This document shows positions 1 through 11,005 of a stretch of 64,000 bases of DNA, piece after piece (positions within the stretch are counted from its first letter, which is position 1; each line of letters begins with the position of its first letter). The notes beneath the pieces are model-generated. The model was given only the letters and a program-made list of their open reading frames with translations. It did no database searches and was not told where the DNA came from. The position numbers were made by a program, and so were the translations under genes. Source of the DNA: Shewanella sp. MR-4 (GTDB taxonomy: Bacteria; Pseudomonadota; Gammaproteobacteria; Enterobacterales; Shewanellaceae); NCBI RefSeq assembly GCF_000014685.1, contig NC_008321.1:1426001-1490000 (forward strand), read 5' to 3'.

Positions 1-693
1 CCGGTGTCGGAGCGGAAACTCGATAAAGTTGCCGCCGCACGGGAACGTATGCAGCTCGGTTTAACTTACCTTAATCGAGGTAACTCGGAACAAGCCAAGT
101 ACAATCTTGATAAAGCAATCGAATATGCGCCAGAGCTCGAAGATGTGCATGTGGCTATGGCCTATTACTATCAGACTGTTGGCGATTTAGTGCGTACCGA
201 ACAGGCGTATCAAGACGCTATCAATACCAAGGACGCCTCTGGCGATTCCATGAATAACTTTGGGGTGTTTTTGTGCCAACAAAAGCAATATGACAAAGCT
301 GAAAAGATGTTTTTAGCAGCAATAGAAATGCCCAAATATACGCGTACCGCCTCCAGTTATGAGAACTTAGGCATTTGTAGCCGAGACGCGGGACAAACAG
401 AAAAGGCACGACAGTATTTTCAGATGGCGTTAAAGTATGACCCGAGACGCTCGGTGTCTTTACTGGAGCTGGCTGAGCTTGGGTTGGATAAAGGTGATTA
501 TGTCGATGCGCAAAACCAATTAGCGCGCTATCACCAAGTGGCAGCCCAGACTCCAGAAAGTTTAACGCTCGGAATAAAAATTGAGCAGGCGTTGAATGAT
601 GATGCTGCTATGAAGCGATTTGGCATTTTATTACTCGCCAAATTCCCAGCATCGCCTCAAGCCAAGCAATACAGAGTTAATTTGCATCAATGA
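1..693 (+). CDS. pilW: Type IV pilus biogenesis/stability lipoprotein PilW (PilF-like), 5'-truncated
   Basis: This is a tetratricopeptide-repeat protein of the PilW/PilF family, an outer-membrane lipoprotein that helps assemble the PilQ secretin. The frame is open from base 1, so the start, signal peptide and lipobox lie outside the window; the in-frame GTG at 4 is internal. About 230 residues remain and hold helical TPR pairs with typical residues (AYYYQTVGDL, LGICSRDAGQTEKARQYFQMAL). The stop overlaps the rodZ start as ATGA, indicating translational coupling. The order pilW-rodZ-ispG-hisS is common in gammaproteobacteria and supports the name. Confidence 0.9.
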   Translation, partial: PVSERKLDKVAAARERMQLGLTYLNRGNSEQAKYNLDKAIEYAPELEDVHVAMAYYYQTVGDLVRTEQAYQDAINTKDASGDSMNNFGVFLCQQKQYDKAEKMFLAAIEMPKYTRTASSYENLGICSRDAGQTEKARQYFQMALKYDPRRSVSLLELAELGLDKGDYVDAQNQLARYHQVAAQTPESLTLGIKIEQALNDDAAMKRFGILLLAKFPASPQAKQYRVNLHQ

Positions 694-1832
694 AAGATAA
701 CGAAATAAACGCGTCAGTAGAACCAGTAGCAGCGAGTGAAGCTGAATCGACGCCTGATGTAACGCTCGGCACTGTACTCAGAACGGCCCGTGAACAGATG
801 GGCTTAAGCATTGCGGATACCGCGGTGAAGTTGCACTTGCGCCCAGGGATTGTTGAAAATCTCGAAGCCGACGATTTTTCCAATATTTCTTCTTCGACTT
901 ATGTTCGCGGATACGTCAAAAACTATGCGCGCATGCTGGGGGTGGATAACGCCCTGATTGAGGCATGCCTCACGCGGCAGGTGCCCTTAGTCACACAGCC
1001 TGCGATGCAAAGCTTTTCCCGCAAGACGACCTATCAAGCTCGTGACACTAAATTAAAGTGGCTGAGCTTTTTTATTGTCATCGTGTTACTGGGCTTGTTC
1101 GTCCTATGGTGGATGCAAAGAACTACGCTGGTGACCCATGTCGATATCTCTAAACCAACTGCAGAAGAGTTAGCTGCCGCGAATCAAACCCTACCGGGCG
1201 ATGTGCTGCTGACGGAAACCGACGCGAGCGAGCGCTTAAGCGAGATTGCGGTCAATGGCTCTATGGCGACCGATGGTCCGGTAAAAGATACTGATGCCAG
1301 TACTATCGACCCTAATATGAACGATTCGGCAGCGATGGAAGCTGAGCAGACGTCTGCTGCCAATTCGGCTATGAATGCGAGCGAATCTAGCACCGCACTG
1401 ACGAACAATGCTTCTAACACTGCACCGAACACTGCGTCGACCTCAGGAGCGAGTAATATCGTTGCGGTTCCAAACGCGACACAAAATGGCGCGACCAATA
1501 CCGCGCCAGTGCAGAACCAAACCGCATCGAATACACCTGCAACTAATACGGCTTCGACAGCGCAAGCTATGCCAGTGGCTGCAGGGCAGTCGAGCATTAC
1601 TATTGAGCTCACGGGCGATTGCTGGATCAACATAGTCGATGCCAAGGGCAAAGCGATTGTTGACGGCGTCCGGGGTGCTGGTGCGAATATTCAAGCCAGT
1701 GGCGTGCCTCCGTTTAAAGTGATCCTAGGTGCTCCCACTGTCGTGTCCACGTTTACGGTTGATGGTAAAGCCATCAGCCTTGCTGAATTTCCTAAGGGTC
1801 GTGTTGCGCGTTTGACTATCCCACAGGTTTAA
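690..1832 (+). CDS. rodZ: Cytoskeleton protein RodZ
   Basis: RodZ is a bitopic inner-membrane protein that links MreB filaments to the cell-wall elongation machinery. The 380 residues show an N-terminal Xre-type helix-turn-helix (about 26-85, with the family motif STYVRGYVKNYARMLG), a single membrane segment (about 124-142) and a long Asn/Thr/Ala/Ser-rich periplasmic linker (about 150-290). A C-terminal beta domain of the DUF4115 type follows (ITIELTGDCWINIVDAKGKA onward). The ATG overlaps the pilW stop by four bases. The linker is low-complexity and longer than in some relatives; otherwise the protein is ordinary. Confidence 0.93.
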   Translation: MKDNEINASVEPVAASEAESTPDVTLGTVLRTAREQMGLSIADTAVKLHLRPGIVENLEADDFSNISSSTYVRGYVKNYARMLGVDNALIEACLTRQVPLVTQPAMQSFSRKTTYQARDTKLKWLSFFIVIVLLGLFVLWWMQRTTLVTHVDISKPTAEELAAANQTLPGDVLLTETDASERLSEIAVNGSMATDGPVKDTDASTIDPNMNDSAAMEAEQTSAANSAMNASESSTALTNNASNTAPNTASTSGASNIVAVPNATQNGATNTAPVQNQTASNTPATNTASTAQAMPVAAGQSSITIELTGDCWINIVDAKGKAIVDGVRGAGANIQASGVPPFKVILGAPTVVSTFTVDGKAISLAEFPKGRVARLTIPQV

Positions 1833-1874
1833 GTCTGGCGCCTGACGCAGAGTACCGAAAAGAGCGTATTGAGT

Positions 1875-2990
1875 ATGTATAACGAAACACCCATAAAGAG
1901 ACGTCCTTCAACCCGCATTTATGTGGGCAATGTGCCAATTGGTGATGGTGCGCCGATTGCCGTACAGTCGATGACTAACACTAAGACCACAGATGTTGAG
2001 GCAACCGTTGCCCAAATCCGTGCCCTAGAAAAAGTGGGTGCCGATATAGTGCGTGTCTCAGTGCCGACGATGGACGCCGCCGAAGCCTTTAAAGTGATTA
2101 AGCAATCGGTGTCAGTGCCCTTGGTTGCCGATATCCACTTCGATTACCGTATCGCCCTGAAAGTGGCCGAATATGGTGTGGACTGTTTGCGTATCAACCC
2201 TGGCAATATTGGTAACGAAGAGCGTATCCGCAGTGTGGTGGAGTGCGCCCGCGATAAAAACATTCCTATCCGTATTGGAGTGAACGGCGGTTCATTAGAA
2301 AAAGATCTGATGGACAAATACAAAGAGCCTACGCCGGAAGCCTTGCTCGAATCGGCTATGCGCCATGTGGACATTCTTGACCGTTTGAACTTCGACCAAT
2401 TTAAGGTCAGCGTAAAAGCCTCCGATGTGTTCTTGGCGGTAGAATCCTATCGATTATTGGCTAAGCAAATTCGCCAGCCATTGCATTTAGGTATTACCGA
2501 AGCGGGTGGCGCCCGTGCCGGTGCGGTCAAATCAGCCGTCGGCTTAGGCATGCTGCTTGCCGAAGGCATTGGTGATACGCTGCGTATTTCGTTAGCGGCC
2601 GATCCGGTGGAAGAAATCAAAGTTGGCTTTGATATCCTAAAGTCACTGCGGATCCGTAGCCGTGGCATTAACTTTATTGCGTGTCCTTCTTGCTCGCGCC
2701 AAGAGTTCGATGTGATTAGCACGGTAAATGAATTAGAGCGCCGCCTCGAAGATGTGACGACCGCGATGGATGTGTCTATCATCGGCTGTGTGGTCAATGG
2801 CCCTGGCGAAGCCTTAGTGTCTCACATCGGCTTAACCGGTGGACATCGTAAGAGTGGTTACTACGATGAAGGTGAGCGTCAAAAAGAGCGTTTCGACAAT
2901 GATAACTTAGTCGATTCCCTCGAAGCGAAAATTCGCGCTAAGGCGAGCCAAATGGCTAACCGCATCCAAGTGAAAGACACGACTGAGTAA
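1875..2990 (+). CDS. ispG: 4-hydroxy-3-methylbut-2-en-1-yl diphosphate synthase (flavodoxin), IspG
   Basis: IspG (GcpE) converts methylerythritol cyclodiphosphate to HMBPP in the MEP isoprenoid pathway using a [4Fe-4S] cluster. The 371-residue product starts [10 protein letters not shown], which aligns with the family start; an in-frame TTG six bases upstream is less likely. The three cluster cysteines are at residues 270, 273 (CPSC) and 305 ([10 protein letters not shown]). The motif [11 protein letters not shown] of the TIM barrel is intact. It follows rodZ by 42 bp and is followed by a hairpin terminator before hisS. Confidence 0.96.
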   Translation: MYNETPIKRRPSTRIYVGNVPIGDGAPIAVQSMTNTKTTDVEATVAQIRALEKVGADIVRVSVPTMDAAEAFKVIKQSVSVPLVADIHFDYRIALKVAEYGVDCLRINPGNIGNEERIRSVVECARDKNIPIRIGVNGGSLEKDLMDKYKEPTPEALLESAMRHVDILDRLNFDQFKVSVKASDVFLAVESYRLLAKQIRQPLHLGITEAGGARAGAVKSAVGLGMLLAEGIGDTLRISLAADPVEEIKVGFDILKSLRIRSRGINFIACPSCSRQEFDVISTVNELERRLEDVTTAMDVSIIGCVVNGPGEALVSHIGLTGGHRKSGYYDEGERQKERFDNDNLVDSLEAKIRAKASQMANRIQVKDTTE

Positions 2991-3050
2991 CAGACACAGC
3001 CGAATCAACCCATAGGTTAAGCGTTATAAAAACACTCAAGCCTTGAGCTA

Positions 3051-3077
3051 GACCCCGAAACCGACGGGGTCATTTTA
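3051..3077 (+). terminator. Rho-independent terminator after ispG
   Basis: A GACCCCG / CGGGGTC stem with a short loop is followed by ATTTTA. It lies 60 bp after the ispG stop and upstream of hisS. The U-tract is short, so it may act partly as an attenuator, with read-through into hisS. Confidence 0.6.
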
Positions 3078-3149
3078 CGTTTAGTGTTGAACAGCCTATA
3101 ATGCCTGACATTTTTTATTAATTTAGCGAAAATCGGACGAGTCGATACA

Positions 3150-4427
3150 GTGGCAAAACAGATCCAAGCGATTCGCGGAATGAACGACATTCTGCCAACT
3201 CAAAGTCCTCTATGGCAAAAAGTGGAAGCGGTACTACGTGCGAGCGTGGCTGCTTATGGTTACAGTGAGATCCGCACTCCAATAGTGGAAAATACCGATC
3301 TTTTTAAACGCTCTATCGGTGAAGTGACTGATATTGTTGAAAAAGAAATGTATACCTTCGAGGACCGTAACGGTGACAGTTTAACCCTACGTCCTGAAGG
3401 CACCGCCTCAACCGTGCGTGCGGGTAATGAGCATGGTCTGCTCTATAACCAAGAACAACGCCTGTGGTACATGGGCCCAATGTTCCGCCACGAACGTCCG
3501 CAAAAAGGTCGTTATCGCCAATTCCACCAGTTTGGTGTGGAAGTCTACGGCATTGGTAGCGCCGATATCGACGCCGAAGTGTTGATGTTATCGGCCCGTC
3601 TATGGGAAAAACTCGGCATTAGCGAGCATGTGACGCTTGAGCTGAACACCTTAGGTGACCCTGCTGAGCGCGCCGCTTACCGTGAAGCCTTGATTGCCTT
3701 CTTAGAGCAACACAAAGACAAATTAGATGAAGATAGCCAGCGCCGTATGTATAGCAATCCGCTGCGGGTATTGGACTCAAAAGATCCCCAAGTGCAAAGC
3801 ATTTTAGGTGATGCGCCTGCGCTGATGGATTACTTAGGTGAAGAATCTTCACAACATTTTGCACAATTGCGTGAACTCCTCGACGCGGTTGGCATCCAAT
3901 ACCGAGTTAACCCCCGCTTAGTCCGTGGTTTAGATTACTACAATCGCACGGTTTTTGAATGGGTTACCAATAGCTTAGGCTCTCAAGGTACTGTCCTTGC
4001 GGGCGGTCGTTACGATGGTTTAGTCGCTCAATTGGGCGGTAAAGATACGCCAGCCGTCGGTTTTGCGATGGGATTAGAGCGCATCGTTCTATTGCTTGAA
4101 ACCTTAGAACTGACCCAAGATATCCCTGCGGCTGTCGATGTGTATGTCGCAGCGATGGGGGATAGCTGTTTGGTTGAAGCCATAAAAGTGGCACAGGAGT
4201 TACGCTCAACCTTACCGACACTGCGTGTCATGAGCCACTGCGGCGGCGGTAACTTCAAGAAGCAAATTAAGCGTGCCGATAAAAGCGGCGCACAAGTGGC
4301 CTTACTCATCGGTGAAGAAGAACTCGCCGAAGGTGTGGTTACCGTTAAATATTTACGCAATGACAACGAACAACAACGGGTCGCTCGAAATGCACTAAGC
4401 GCATTTTTAGCTGAACTTACCAAATAA
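3150..4427 (+). CDS. hisS: Histidyl-tRNA synthetase
   Basis: HisS is a class II aminoacyl-tRNA synthetase that charges tRNA-His in the cytoplasm. The 425-residue protein begins with GTG ([13 protein letters not shown]). Class II motif 2 is visible ([21 protein letters not shown] region), as are the histidine-specific motif [15 protein letters not shown] and motif 3 ([11 protein letters not shown]). The C-terminal anticodon-binding domain starts near residue 330. The length is normal for the family. The next gene, yfgM, follows closely, in the usual hisS-yfgM-bamB-der order. Confidence 0.96.
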   Translation: MAKQIQAIRGMNDILPTQSPLWQKVEAVLRASVAAYGYSEIRTPIVENTDLFKRSIGEVTDIVEKEMYTFEDRNGDSLTLRPEGTASTVRAGNEHGLLYNQEQRLWYMGPMFRHERPQKGRYRQFHQFGVEVYGIGSADIDAEVLMLSARLWEKLGISEHVTLELNTLGDPAERAAYREALIAFLEQHKDKLDEDSQRRMYSNPLRVLDSKDPQVQSILGDAPALMDYLGEESSQHFAQLRELLDAVGIQYRVNPRLVRGLDYYNRTVFEWVTNSLGSQGTVLAGGRYDGLVAQLGGKDTPAVGFAMGLERIVLLLETLELTQDIPAAVDVYVAAMGDSCLVEAIKVAQELRSTLPTLRVMSHCGGGNFKKQIKRADKSGAQVALLIGEEELAEGVVTVKYLRNDNEQQRVARNALSAFLAELTK

Positions 4428-4439
4428 GGGGACGTGCGC

Positions 4440-5060
4440 GTGGAAATTTATAGCACAGAAGAACAACAAGTTGATGCTATCAAGCAGTTCTGGAAAGACT
4501 ATGGAACCTCGATTGTTATCGGGGCGGTCGTTGGTTTAGGCGGCCTGTACGGTTGGAACTATTACTCCGACATGAAAATCGTGAAGGCCGAAGAAGCATC
4601 ACAGGCTTTCCAAACTTTAACCACCAAATCAAGTGACGAAGCGGCCATGCTGGCTGGCGTTGCTGAGTTTTCCAAAAATCACGACCAAAAGGGCTATCAA
4701 GCCCTGCTGGATCTGATCGTTGCGAAAACCGCGGTTGAAGCGAAAGATTTCCCTAAGGCCGAAGAAGCGCTGAAGAAGGTGATTGCCGCTAAGCCAGGTG
4801 CTGGATTAGACACAGTGGCAACACTGCGTTTAGCGCGCATTCAGGCAGAGCAAGGTCAAATCGGTACTGCGCTGGCGACTTTAGATCAAGTGACTGATAA
4901 AGCATTCTTAGCACAACGTGAAGAACTCAAAGGCGATTTCTTTGTACGCCAAGGCGAAGCGGATAAAGCGAAAACCGCTTACCAAGCGGCAATGGACAAT
5001 GGCGGTGTTGTGACCAGCCCTGCACTTAAAATCAAACTTGATAACCTAAATCAAGCATAA
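4440..5060 (+). CDS. yfgM: YfgM-family TPR protein, SecYEG ancillary subunit
   Basis: YfgM is an inner-membrane protein with a large periplasmic TPR-like domain; in E. coli it associates with the SecYEG translocon and PpiD. The start chosen is the GTG at 4440 (MEIYSTEEQQ), which matches the family start and has AAGGGGA about 7 nt upstream; a GTG two codons earlier is possible. A membrane segment lies at about residues 23-41. The rest is alpha-helical repeat sequence. It sits 12 bp after hisS and 11 bp before bamB, so it is almost certainly cotranscribed. Confidence 0.88.
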   Translation: MEIYSTEEQQVDAIKQFWKDYGTSIVIGAVVGLGGLYGWNYYSDMKIVKAEEASQAFQTLTTKSSDEAAMLAGVAEFSKNHDQKGYQALLDLIVAKTAVEAKDFPKAEEALKKVIAAKPGAGLDTVATLRLARIQAEQGQIGTALATLDQVTDKAFLAQREELKGDFFVRQGEADKAKTAYQAAMDNGGVVTSPALKIKLDNLNQA

Positions 5061-5071
5061 GGGATCCCTTG

Positions 5072-6259
5072 ATGAAGTCTTGGTGCAAGAACCTGCTAGC
5101 CGCTGGGTTAAGCCTAGCCATGTTATCCGCCTGTTCTTCGAGCGATGTAGAAGAAGAACCGGTAAGTGAGTTAACTGAGATTCAGGCGACAGTGTTTCCT
5201 GAAGTAAGTTGGAGCGCCTCTGTAGGTGACGGTGTCGGTGATTATTATTCTCGCCTCACTCCTGCAGTTCGTTACGGTAAAATTTTTGCAGCCGACCGTT
5301 ACGGCGAAGTTGTGGCCTTCGATGAAGCCACGGGTGAGCGCGTTTGGGAAAAAGATTTTAGTGAAGAGTTTCGTGATAACGCCTTAGCCAAAAACAAAGG
5401 TGCACGCTTAGCCTCGGGTGTTACTGCCGCGCGCAATAAAATCTTTGTCGGTGGTGAGAGTGGTCTGTTGGCCGCGTTGAATGCCGAAGATGGTCAAGTG
5501 CTGTGGCATGTCGTCGCTGGGGGCGAGTTACTCTCTAAGCCAACCGTTGCTGACGATGTGGTGGTGGTGAGCACGAGCTCTGGCGCGCTCGAAGCCTTTA
5601 ACGTCGATACAGGTGCTAAGCTGTGGGCCTATGAGATGCAGTTACCTAATCTGACCTTACGCGGTACGGGTTCTGCGGCCTATGAGGCGGGTGGTTTCTT
5701 TATCGGTACTGCCGATGGCAAAGTCGCCGTTGTGGTGAAAAACAACGGTCAAGCCGCTTGGGAACAAGCGATTTATAATCCAACTGGCGGCAATGAGTTT
5801 ACTCGTATGGCCGATGTGGATATGACGCCGCTGATCTTAGGTGACAACCTTTATGCGGTGAGCTACAACGGTAACTTAGTTTCTATGGAGCTGCGTACTG
5901 GGCGTGTCGTTTGGACTCGTAAGTACTCCAGCTTCAATGAGCTAGCGTCTGCCGGTTTAAGCTTATTCCTAGTGGATGATCACAGCCGTATCTACTCTGT
6001 GGACAGACGTAATGGCCTAGAATTGTGGAGCAACTCTGAGCTGGCGAACCGTACACTCACGTCACCAGCCGTGTATCGCGACTATCTGGTTGTGGGCGAT
6101 TTTGAAGGTTATCTGCACTTTATCGACCGCAGCACAGGCAGTATTGTCGGTCGTATCCAAGTGGACAGCTCTGGATTATTCAGCCAACCATTAGTGGTGG
6201 ATGATAAAATCTACGTGCAAGGTCGCAGCGGAAAGTTAGCTGTTGTAACACTTCCTTAG
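5072..6259 (+). CDS. bamB: Outer membrane assembly lipoprotein BamB
   Basis: BamB is the beta-propeller lipoprotein of the BAM complex that inserts outer-membrane proteins. The 395-residue product has a lipoprotein signal with lipobox LSAC (Cys 21) followed by a PQQ-like repeat domain (recurring motifs such as LLAALNAEDGQVLWHV, LEAFNVDTGAKLWAYE, RIYSVDRRNGLELWSN). The ATG at 5072 is preferred over the TTG just before it. It is followed by a strong terminator that separates it from der, although der usually belongs to the same neighbourhood. Confidence 0.94.
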   Translation: MKSWCKNLLAAGLSLAMLSACSSSDVEEEPVSELTEIQATVFPEVSWSASVGDGVGDYYSRLTPAVRYGKIFAADRYGEVVAFDEATGERVWEKDFSEEFRDNALAKNKGARLASGVTAARNKIFVGGESGLLAALNAEDGQVLWHVVAGGELLSKPTVADDVVVVSTSSGALEAFNVDTGAKLWAYEMQLPNLTLRGTGSAAYEAGGFFIGTADGKVAVVVKNNGQAAWEQAIYNPTGGNEFTRMADVDMTPLILGDNLYAVSYNGNLVSMELRTGRVVWTRKYSSFNELASAGLSLFLVDDHSRIYSVDRRNGLELWSNSELANRTLTSPAVYRDYLVVGDFEGYLHFIDRSTGSIVGRIQVDSSGLFSQPLVVDDKIYVQGRSGKLAVVTLP

Positions 6260-6280
6260 TTAAAAGTGTTATCCTTGTAG

Positions 6281-6315
6281 AGCCCCTGGAAGTGTGTTCC
6301 GGGGGCTTTTTATTG
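6281..6315 (+). terminator. Rho-independent terminator between bamB and der
   Basis: An 11-bp stem (AGCCCCTGGAA / TTCCGGGGGCT with one T-G wobble) has a 6-nt loop and a TTTTTATT tail, 21 bp after the bamB stop. Confidence 0.8.
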
Positions 6316-6338
6316 AAAAGTTTTTTAGAGGCAAAATC

Positions 6339-7805
6339 ATGATCCCTGTAGTGGCCCTTGTTGGTCGGCCGAACGTCGGTAAATCCACTTTATTTAACCG
6401 CCTTACGCGTACGCGTGATGCGCTGGTTGCTGACTTTCCTGGCCTAACACGTGACCGTAAATATGGTCGAGCATTCCTATCCGGCTATGAGTTTATCGTG
6501 GTGGATACCGGCGGTATCGACGGCACTGAAGAGGGGATCGAAACTAAGATGGCCGAGCAGTCCCTTGCCGCTATCGAAGAAGCCGATGTTGTCTTATTTA
6601 TGACCGATGCGCGCGCGGGCTTAACCGCCGCGGATTTGTCTATCGCTCAGCACTTACGTAGCCGTCAAAAAACCACTTTCGTGGTGGCTAACAAGATTGA
6701 CGGTATCGATGCCGATTCTGCCTGTGCCGAGTTTTGGTCGTTAGGTTTAGGTGAAGTCTACCAAATGGCTGCCGCCCAAGGTCGTGGCGTGACCAACATG
6801 ATTGAGTACGCCTTAACGCCTTATGCCGAAGCGATGGGGATTGAACGCCAAGGTGAAGAGGAAGAAGTCGACGAGCGTCAATACACCGAAGAAGAAGCAG
6901 AAGCCGAGCAGAAACGTCTGCAGGATTTACCGATCAAGCTTGCGATTATCGGTAAGCCTAACGTAGGTAAATCGACGCTGACTAACCGTATCTTAGGTGA
7001 AGAGCGTGTGGTGGTTTACGACGAGCCGGGCACCACCCGCGACAGTATTTACATTCCGATGGAACGCGATGGCCGCGAATACGTGATTATCGATACTGCT
7101 GGTGTGCGTCGCCGCAGTAAAGTCCATGAAGTGATTGAAAAGTTCTCGGTGATCAAAACCCTAAAAGCGGTTGAAGATGCCAACGTTGTGCTGCTGATCA
7201 TCGATGCCCGTGAAGGGATTGCCGAGCAGGATTTAGGTCTATTAGGTTTTGCCTTGAACGCGGGCCGCGCCTTAGTTATCGCCGTCAACAAGTGGGACGG
7301 TATCGATCAGGGCATTAAAGACCGGGTTAAGAGTGAACTCGACCGCCGTTTAGGCTTTATCGACTTTGCTCGTATTCACTTTATTTCGGCGCTACATGGT
7401 ACGGGCGTTGGCCATCTGTTTGAGTCGATTGAAGAAGCTTACGACAGTGCGACTCGCCGCGTGAGCACCTCTATGCTGACCCGAATCATGCAAATGTCGC
7501 AGGATGACCATCAGCCGCCATTGGTGAACGGCCGTCGTGTGAAACTGAAATACGCCCACGCCGGTGGTTATAACCCGCCAATCGTGGTTATTCACGGTAA
7601 CCAAGTCAGCAAGCTACCGGATTCTTACAAGCGCTACATGATGAACTACTTCCGTCGTTCATTAAAAGTGGTCGGTACGCCAATTCAGCTGCGTTTCCAA
7701 GAGGGTGATAACCCGTTTGAAAACAAGGTTGAAAAGCTGACCATGAGCCAAGAGCGTCGCCGTAAGCGCGCACTAAGCCATATTAAAGATCGCAAGACAA
7801 AGTAA
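6339..7805 (+). CDS. der: Ribosome biogenesis GTPase Der (EngA)
   Basis: Der is an essential double-GTPase needed for maturation of the 50S ribosomal subunit. The 488 residues contain two G domains: the first with GRPNVGKST near the N-terminus, DTGG and NKID; the second with GKPNVGKST near residue 205, DTAG and NKWD. A KH-like C-terminal domain (about 370-470) and a basic tail ([16 protein letters not shown]) follow. The start is the ATG at 6339 ([12 protein letters not shown]); an upstream extension to 6294 would run back through the bamB terminator and is rejected. Confidence 0.96.
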   Translation: MIPVVALVGRPNVGKSTLFNRLTRTRDALVADFPGLTRDRKYGRAFLSGYEFIVVDTGGIDGTEEGIETKMAEQSLAAIEEADVVLFMTDARAGLTAADLSIAQHLRSRQKTTFVVANKIDGIDADSACAEFWSLGLGEVYQMAAAQGRGVTNMIEYALTPYAEAMGIERQGEEEEVDERQYTEEEAEAEQKRLQDLPIKLAIIGKPNVGKSTLTNRILGEERVVVYDEPGTTRDSIYIPMERDGREYVIIDTAGVRRRSKVHEVIEKFSVIKTLKAVEDANVVLLIIDAREGIAEQDLGLLGFALNAGRALVIAVNKWDGIDQGIKDRVKSELDRRLGFIDFARIHFISALHGTGVGHLFESIEEAYDSATRRVSTSMLTRIMQMSQDDHQPPLVNGRRVKLKYAHAGGYNPPIVVIHGNQVSKLPDSYKRYMMNYFRRSLKVVGTPIQLRFQEGDNPFENKVEKLTMSQERRRKRALSHIKDRKTK

Positions 7806-7833
7806 ATCTGCGCTATTGGCTTAAGCTGAATAT

Positions 7834-7862
7834 AAAAAGGAACCCTAGGGTTCCTTTTTTTG
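7834..7862 (+). terminator. Rho-independent terminator after der
   Basis: A perfect AAGGAACCC / GGGTTCCTT stem sits between an A-tract and a run of seven Ts, 30 bp after the der stop. It is symmetrical and could serve xseA on the opposite strand as well. Confidence 0.85.
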
Positions 7863-7952
7863 TTGGCGCATTTTAGGGGCAATCATAAGTCTTGTATCAA
7901 TAAAATGCTTTATGATTATGGGCTTAGACGTTGAGCTTAAGGCTATTGAGTC

Positions 7953-9299
7953 TTAGCTCTCATCGGTTATTTGCGTCACGGTCGACTGCACTTGTCCATG
8001 GCGTAGGCGAGTGTTTATCTTATCGCCCACACTCAGCTGGGCGGCATTGTCTATGACTTGATGATTTGCATCTGTGGTGATGCTGTAACCCCGGCTCAAG
8101 GTGGCTAATGGACTGACCGTTTCCAATTGATGGGCGGCATATTTGACCCGCTGCTCGCTTTGGTTGAGGGTATCCTGCATAGCGTCCTGCAAACGCGTCG
8201 CTAAATAGCTCAATCGATTGGTCTCGAGTGCGAGTTTGTGCTTTGGGGACTGCTGCTCGAGGCGGCTTGCCAGTTGCTGCTGACGGCGACTTAAGCCGTG
8301 CAATTTGTTAGACAATGCGGCTTCGAGCCGTAATTGCATTTCATCGAAACGCTGCTCAAATTGTTGCAAGGTGCGCTTAGGATCTAAGCGTTGCAGTCTG
8401 TGTTCGAGCAAACTTAAGCGTCTTTCTTGCTTGAGTTGATAGTGACTCGCGCTCTGTTTGAGGCGCGACAGTACTGTGGCTAAGCGTTGGCTCTTATTGT
8501 CGCTATCCTGAGACAGTAGCTCTGCGCCCGCAGAGGGCGTCGGGGCGCGAACGTCGGCCACATAGTCACTGATAGTGGTGTCGACTTCATGGCCTACGGC
8601 GCTGACAACGGGTAGGGCACTGTTGTAAATGGTATGGGCGAGCGCTTCACTATTAAAACACCATAAATCTTCGAGTGAGCCGCCGCCGCGGGTGAGCAGT
8701 AATACATCGACCTCGAGCCGTTGGTTGGCGATATTGATGGCTTGGCAGATATTAAGATCCGCGCTCTCGCCTTGTACCTGAGTGGGATAAATAATCACTT
8801 CGATGGAAGGGTCACGGCGGGCAAGCACATGCAACACATCACGGATAGCCGCGCCCGAGGGGGAGGTGATGACCCCAATACGTTGAATATTTTTCGGTAA
8901 CTGACGTTTAGTGTCGGCGGCAAATAATCCCTGCGCCGCGAGCTTCATTTTGAGCGCTTCAAATTGCTGTGCCAGTAAGCCATCCCCTGCGGGGAGCATA
9001 GATTCAATCAATAATTGATAGTCGCCCCTAGGCTCGTACACGCTGATGGCGCCTTTTACTAGCACCTGCTGACCATTCACAGGTTTAAAGCTCACGCTTT
9101 GGTTGCGCCCCTTGAACATGGCGCAGCGAATTTGGGAATAATGATCCTTAAGGGTTAAATACCAATGTCCCGAACTGGGGGCCGAAAAGTTGGAAATTTC
9201 ACCGTTTAGCCAGACTTTTCCCAGTTGTCCCTCGAGAATTTGCCTGACTTCACCATTAAGGCGTGAGACGGTATAAATATTATTTTTAGGGACTTGCAT
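7953..9299 (-). CDS. xseA: Exodeoxyribonuclease VII large subunit
   Basis: XseA is the catalytic subunit of exonuclease VII, which degrades single-stranded DNA. The 448 residues begin with an OB-fold ([40 protein letters not shown]) and continue into the Exonuc_VII_L catalytic domain ([54 protein letters not shown]). A long coiled-coil region follows at about 260-390. The length is normal. It is transcribed divergently from guaB, with a 122-bp gap; the xseB small subunit is not in this window. Confidence 0.95.
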   Translation of the reverse strand: MQVPKNNIYTVSRLNGEVRQILEGQLGKVWLNGEISNFSAPSSGHWYLTLKDHYSQIRCAMFKGRNQSVSFKPVNGQQVLVKGAISVYEPRGDYQLLIESMLPAGDGLLAQQFEALKMKLAAQGLFAADTKRQLPKNIQRIGVITSPSGAAIRDVLHVLARRDPSIEVIIYPTQVQGESADLNICQAINIANQRLEVDVLLLTRGGGSLEDLWCFNSEALAHTIYNSALPVVSAVGHEVDTTISDYVADVRAPTPSAGAELLSQDSDNKSQRLATVLSRLKQSASHYQLKQERRLSLLEHRLQRLDPKRTLQQFEQRFDEMQLRLEAALSNKLHGLSRRQQQLASRLEQQSPKHKLALETNRLSYLATRLQDAMQDTLNQSEQRVKYAAHQLETVSPLATLSRGYSITTDANHQVIDNAAQLSVGDKINTRLRHGQVQSTVTQITDES

Positions 9300-9339
9300 G
9301 TGTTTTCTCGTGCAAATGGGATTTTTTCACTATTTTCCA

Positions 9340-9368
9340 TTTACCGCTCCCCAGATGCAAGGTATAAT
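9340..9368 (+). promoter_or_regulatory. Sigma70-type promoter of guaBA
   Basis: TTTACC (-35) at 9340-9345 and a consensus TATAAT (-10) at 9363-9368 are separated by 17 bp. They lie in the xseA-guaB divergent gap, about 54 bp upstream of the guaB start. Confidence 0.6.
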
Positions 9369-9421
9369 CCCGCCGCAATATTTCACCTCTAAAATCCTAC
9401 TCAACTGGGGAGATGTTGCCT

Positions 9422-10888
9422 ATGCTACGTTTAATTAAAGAAGCGCTAACCTTTGACGATGTGTTACTTGTTCCTGCGCATTCGACTGTACTCCCAAACA
9501 CCGCCATCCTTAAAACTCGCCTGACTAACACCATTGAACTGAATATTCCGCTTGTGTCTGCCGCTATGGACACTGTGACCGAAGCGCGTCTTGCTATTGC
9601 CATGGCACAGGAAGGTGGCTTAGGTTTTATTCATAAAAACATGAGCATAGAAAAGCAGGCCGAAGAAGTTCGTAAAGTAAAAATTTACGAAGCGGGTGTG
9701 GTGCAACAACCTGTAACGGTAACGCCTTCAACTACGCTGGCGGATCTTAAAGTACTGACCGCGAAGAATGGTTTTGCGGGTTACCCTGTGGTAAACGAAG
9801 CCAATGAATTGGTCGGTATCATCACTGGCCGTGACGTTCGTTTCGTGACTGACTGGAGCAAAACCGTAGAAGAAGTGATGACGCCAAAAGCGCGTTTAGT
9901 CACTGTTGCGGAAGGCACTAAGTTAGATGAAGTGCAAAAATTAATGCACTCAAACCGTATCGAAAAAGTGTTAGTTGTCGACGATAACTTCAAGCTGAAA
10001 GGCTTAATCACTGTAAAAGACTTCGAAAAAGCTGAGCGTAAACCTAATGCTTGTAAAGACGAATTAGGTCGTTTACGTGTGGGCGCCGCCGTAGGTGCCG
10101 GTGCGGGTAACGAAGAGCGTGTCGATGCGCTGGTGAAAGCCGGTGTTGACGTGCTGCTGATCGATTCTTCCCACGGCCACTCTGAAGGCGTGTTGCAACG
10201 TATCCGTGAAACCCGCGCTAAATACCCAGATTTACAAATCATCGGTGGTAACGTGGCAACAGCTGAAGGCGCATTAGCCCTAGTTGAAGCCGGCGTTAAC
10301 GCGGTTAAAGTGGGTATTGGCCCTGGTTCTATTTGTACCACACGTATCGTGACGGGTGTGGGCGTGCCACAAATTACCGCGGTGTCTGACGCTGCCGAAG
10401 CTGTAAAAGGTTTAGGGATCCCAGTTATCGCCGACGGCGGTGTACGTTTCTCCGGTGACTTAGCCAAAGCCTTAGCCGCAGGTGCATCATGCATCATGGC
10501 GGGTTCAATGTTCGCGGGTACCGACGAAGCGCCGGGCGAAACCGAACTCTACCAAGGCCGTGCCTATAAGTCATACCGCGGTATGGGTTCTTTAGGCGCC
10601 ATGTCTCAAGGTTCTTCTGACCGTTATTTCCAATCTGACAATGCTGCCGACAAGCTAGTGCCGGAAGGCATCGAAGGTCGTGTACCTTACAAAGGCAAGC
10701 TTAAGGAAATCATTCATCAACATATGGGCGGTCTGCGCTCATGCATGGGTTTAACAGGCTGTGCCACGATCCAAGAACTGAACGAAAAAGCGCAGTTTGT
10801 GAAAGTGACGTCTGCGGGCATGGGCGAGTCCCACGTTCACGATGTGACCATCACTAAAGAAGCGCCAAACTACCGTTCAGGTGCGTAA
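9422..10888 (+). CDS. guaB: Inosine-5'-monophosphate dehydrogenase
   Basis: GuaB oxidises IMP to XMP with NAD+, the first committed step to GMP. The start chosen is the ATG at 9422 ([20 protein letters not shown]), which matches family starts and has GGGGAG at a workable distance; the ATG three codons upstream lies too close to that site. The 488 residues have a catalytic barrel interrupted by two CBS domains (about 93-200). The active-site loop is [15 protein letters not shown] (catalytic Cys), with a phosphate-binding GG motif and the flap [10 protein letters not shown]. It forms an operon with guaA. Confidence 0.96.
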   Translation: MLRLIKEALTFDDVLLVPAHSTVLPNTAILKTRLTNTIELNIPLVSAAMDTVTEARLAIAMAQEGGLGFIHKNMSIEKQAEEVRKVKIYEAGVVQQPVTVTPSTTLADLKVLTAKNGFAGYPVVNEANELVGIITGRDVRFVTDWSKTVEEVMTPKARLVTVAEGTKLDEVQKLMHSNRIEKVLVVDDNFKLKGLITVKDFEKAERKPNACKDELGRLRVGAAVGAGAGNEERVDALVKAGVDVLLIDSSHGHSEGVLQRIRETRAKYPDLQIIGGNVATAEGALALVEAGVNAVKVGIGPGSICTTRIVTGVGVPQITAVSDAAEAVKGLGIPVIADGGVRFSGDLAKALAAGASCIMAGSMFAGTDEAPGETELYQGRAYKSYRGMGSLGAMSQGSSDRYFQSDNAADKLVPEGIEGRVPYKGKLKEIIHQHMGGLRSCMGLTGCATIQELNEKAQFVKVTSAGMGESHVHDVTITKEAPNYRSGA

Positions 10889-10902
10889 ACGTTTGTGATA
10901 AT

Positions 10903-10928
10903 GGGGCGGCGATAAGCCGCCCCGTTAT
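10903..10928 (+). terminator. Hairpin between guaB and guaA
   Basis: An 8-bp perfect stem GGGGCGGC / GCCGCCCC with a GATAA loop is followed by GTTATTA, 15 bp after guaB. The weak U-tract suggests partial termination or an mRNA-processing or stabilising element inside the guaBA operon. Confidence 0.5.
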
Positions 10929-11005
10929 TAAGATTTGTATGCCCTCAAGATTGAACCTCGTAGTCTTGAGCTAAGTTAAAACAATAGATGAGATAAAGGT
11001 TATCC

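Noticed and set aside
6294..6338. Upstream extension of Der
   Set aside because: It would be translated from inside the bamB terminator, and the family start is [16 protein letters not shown].
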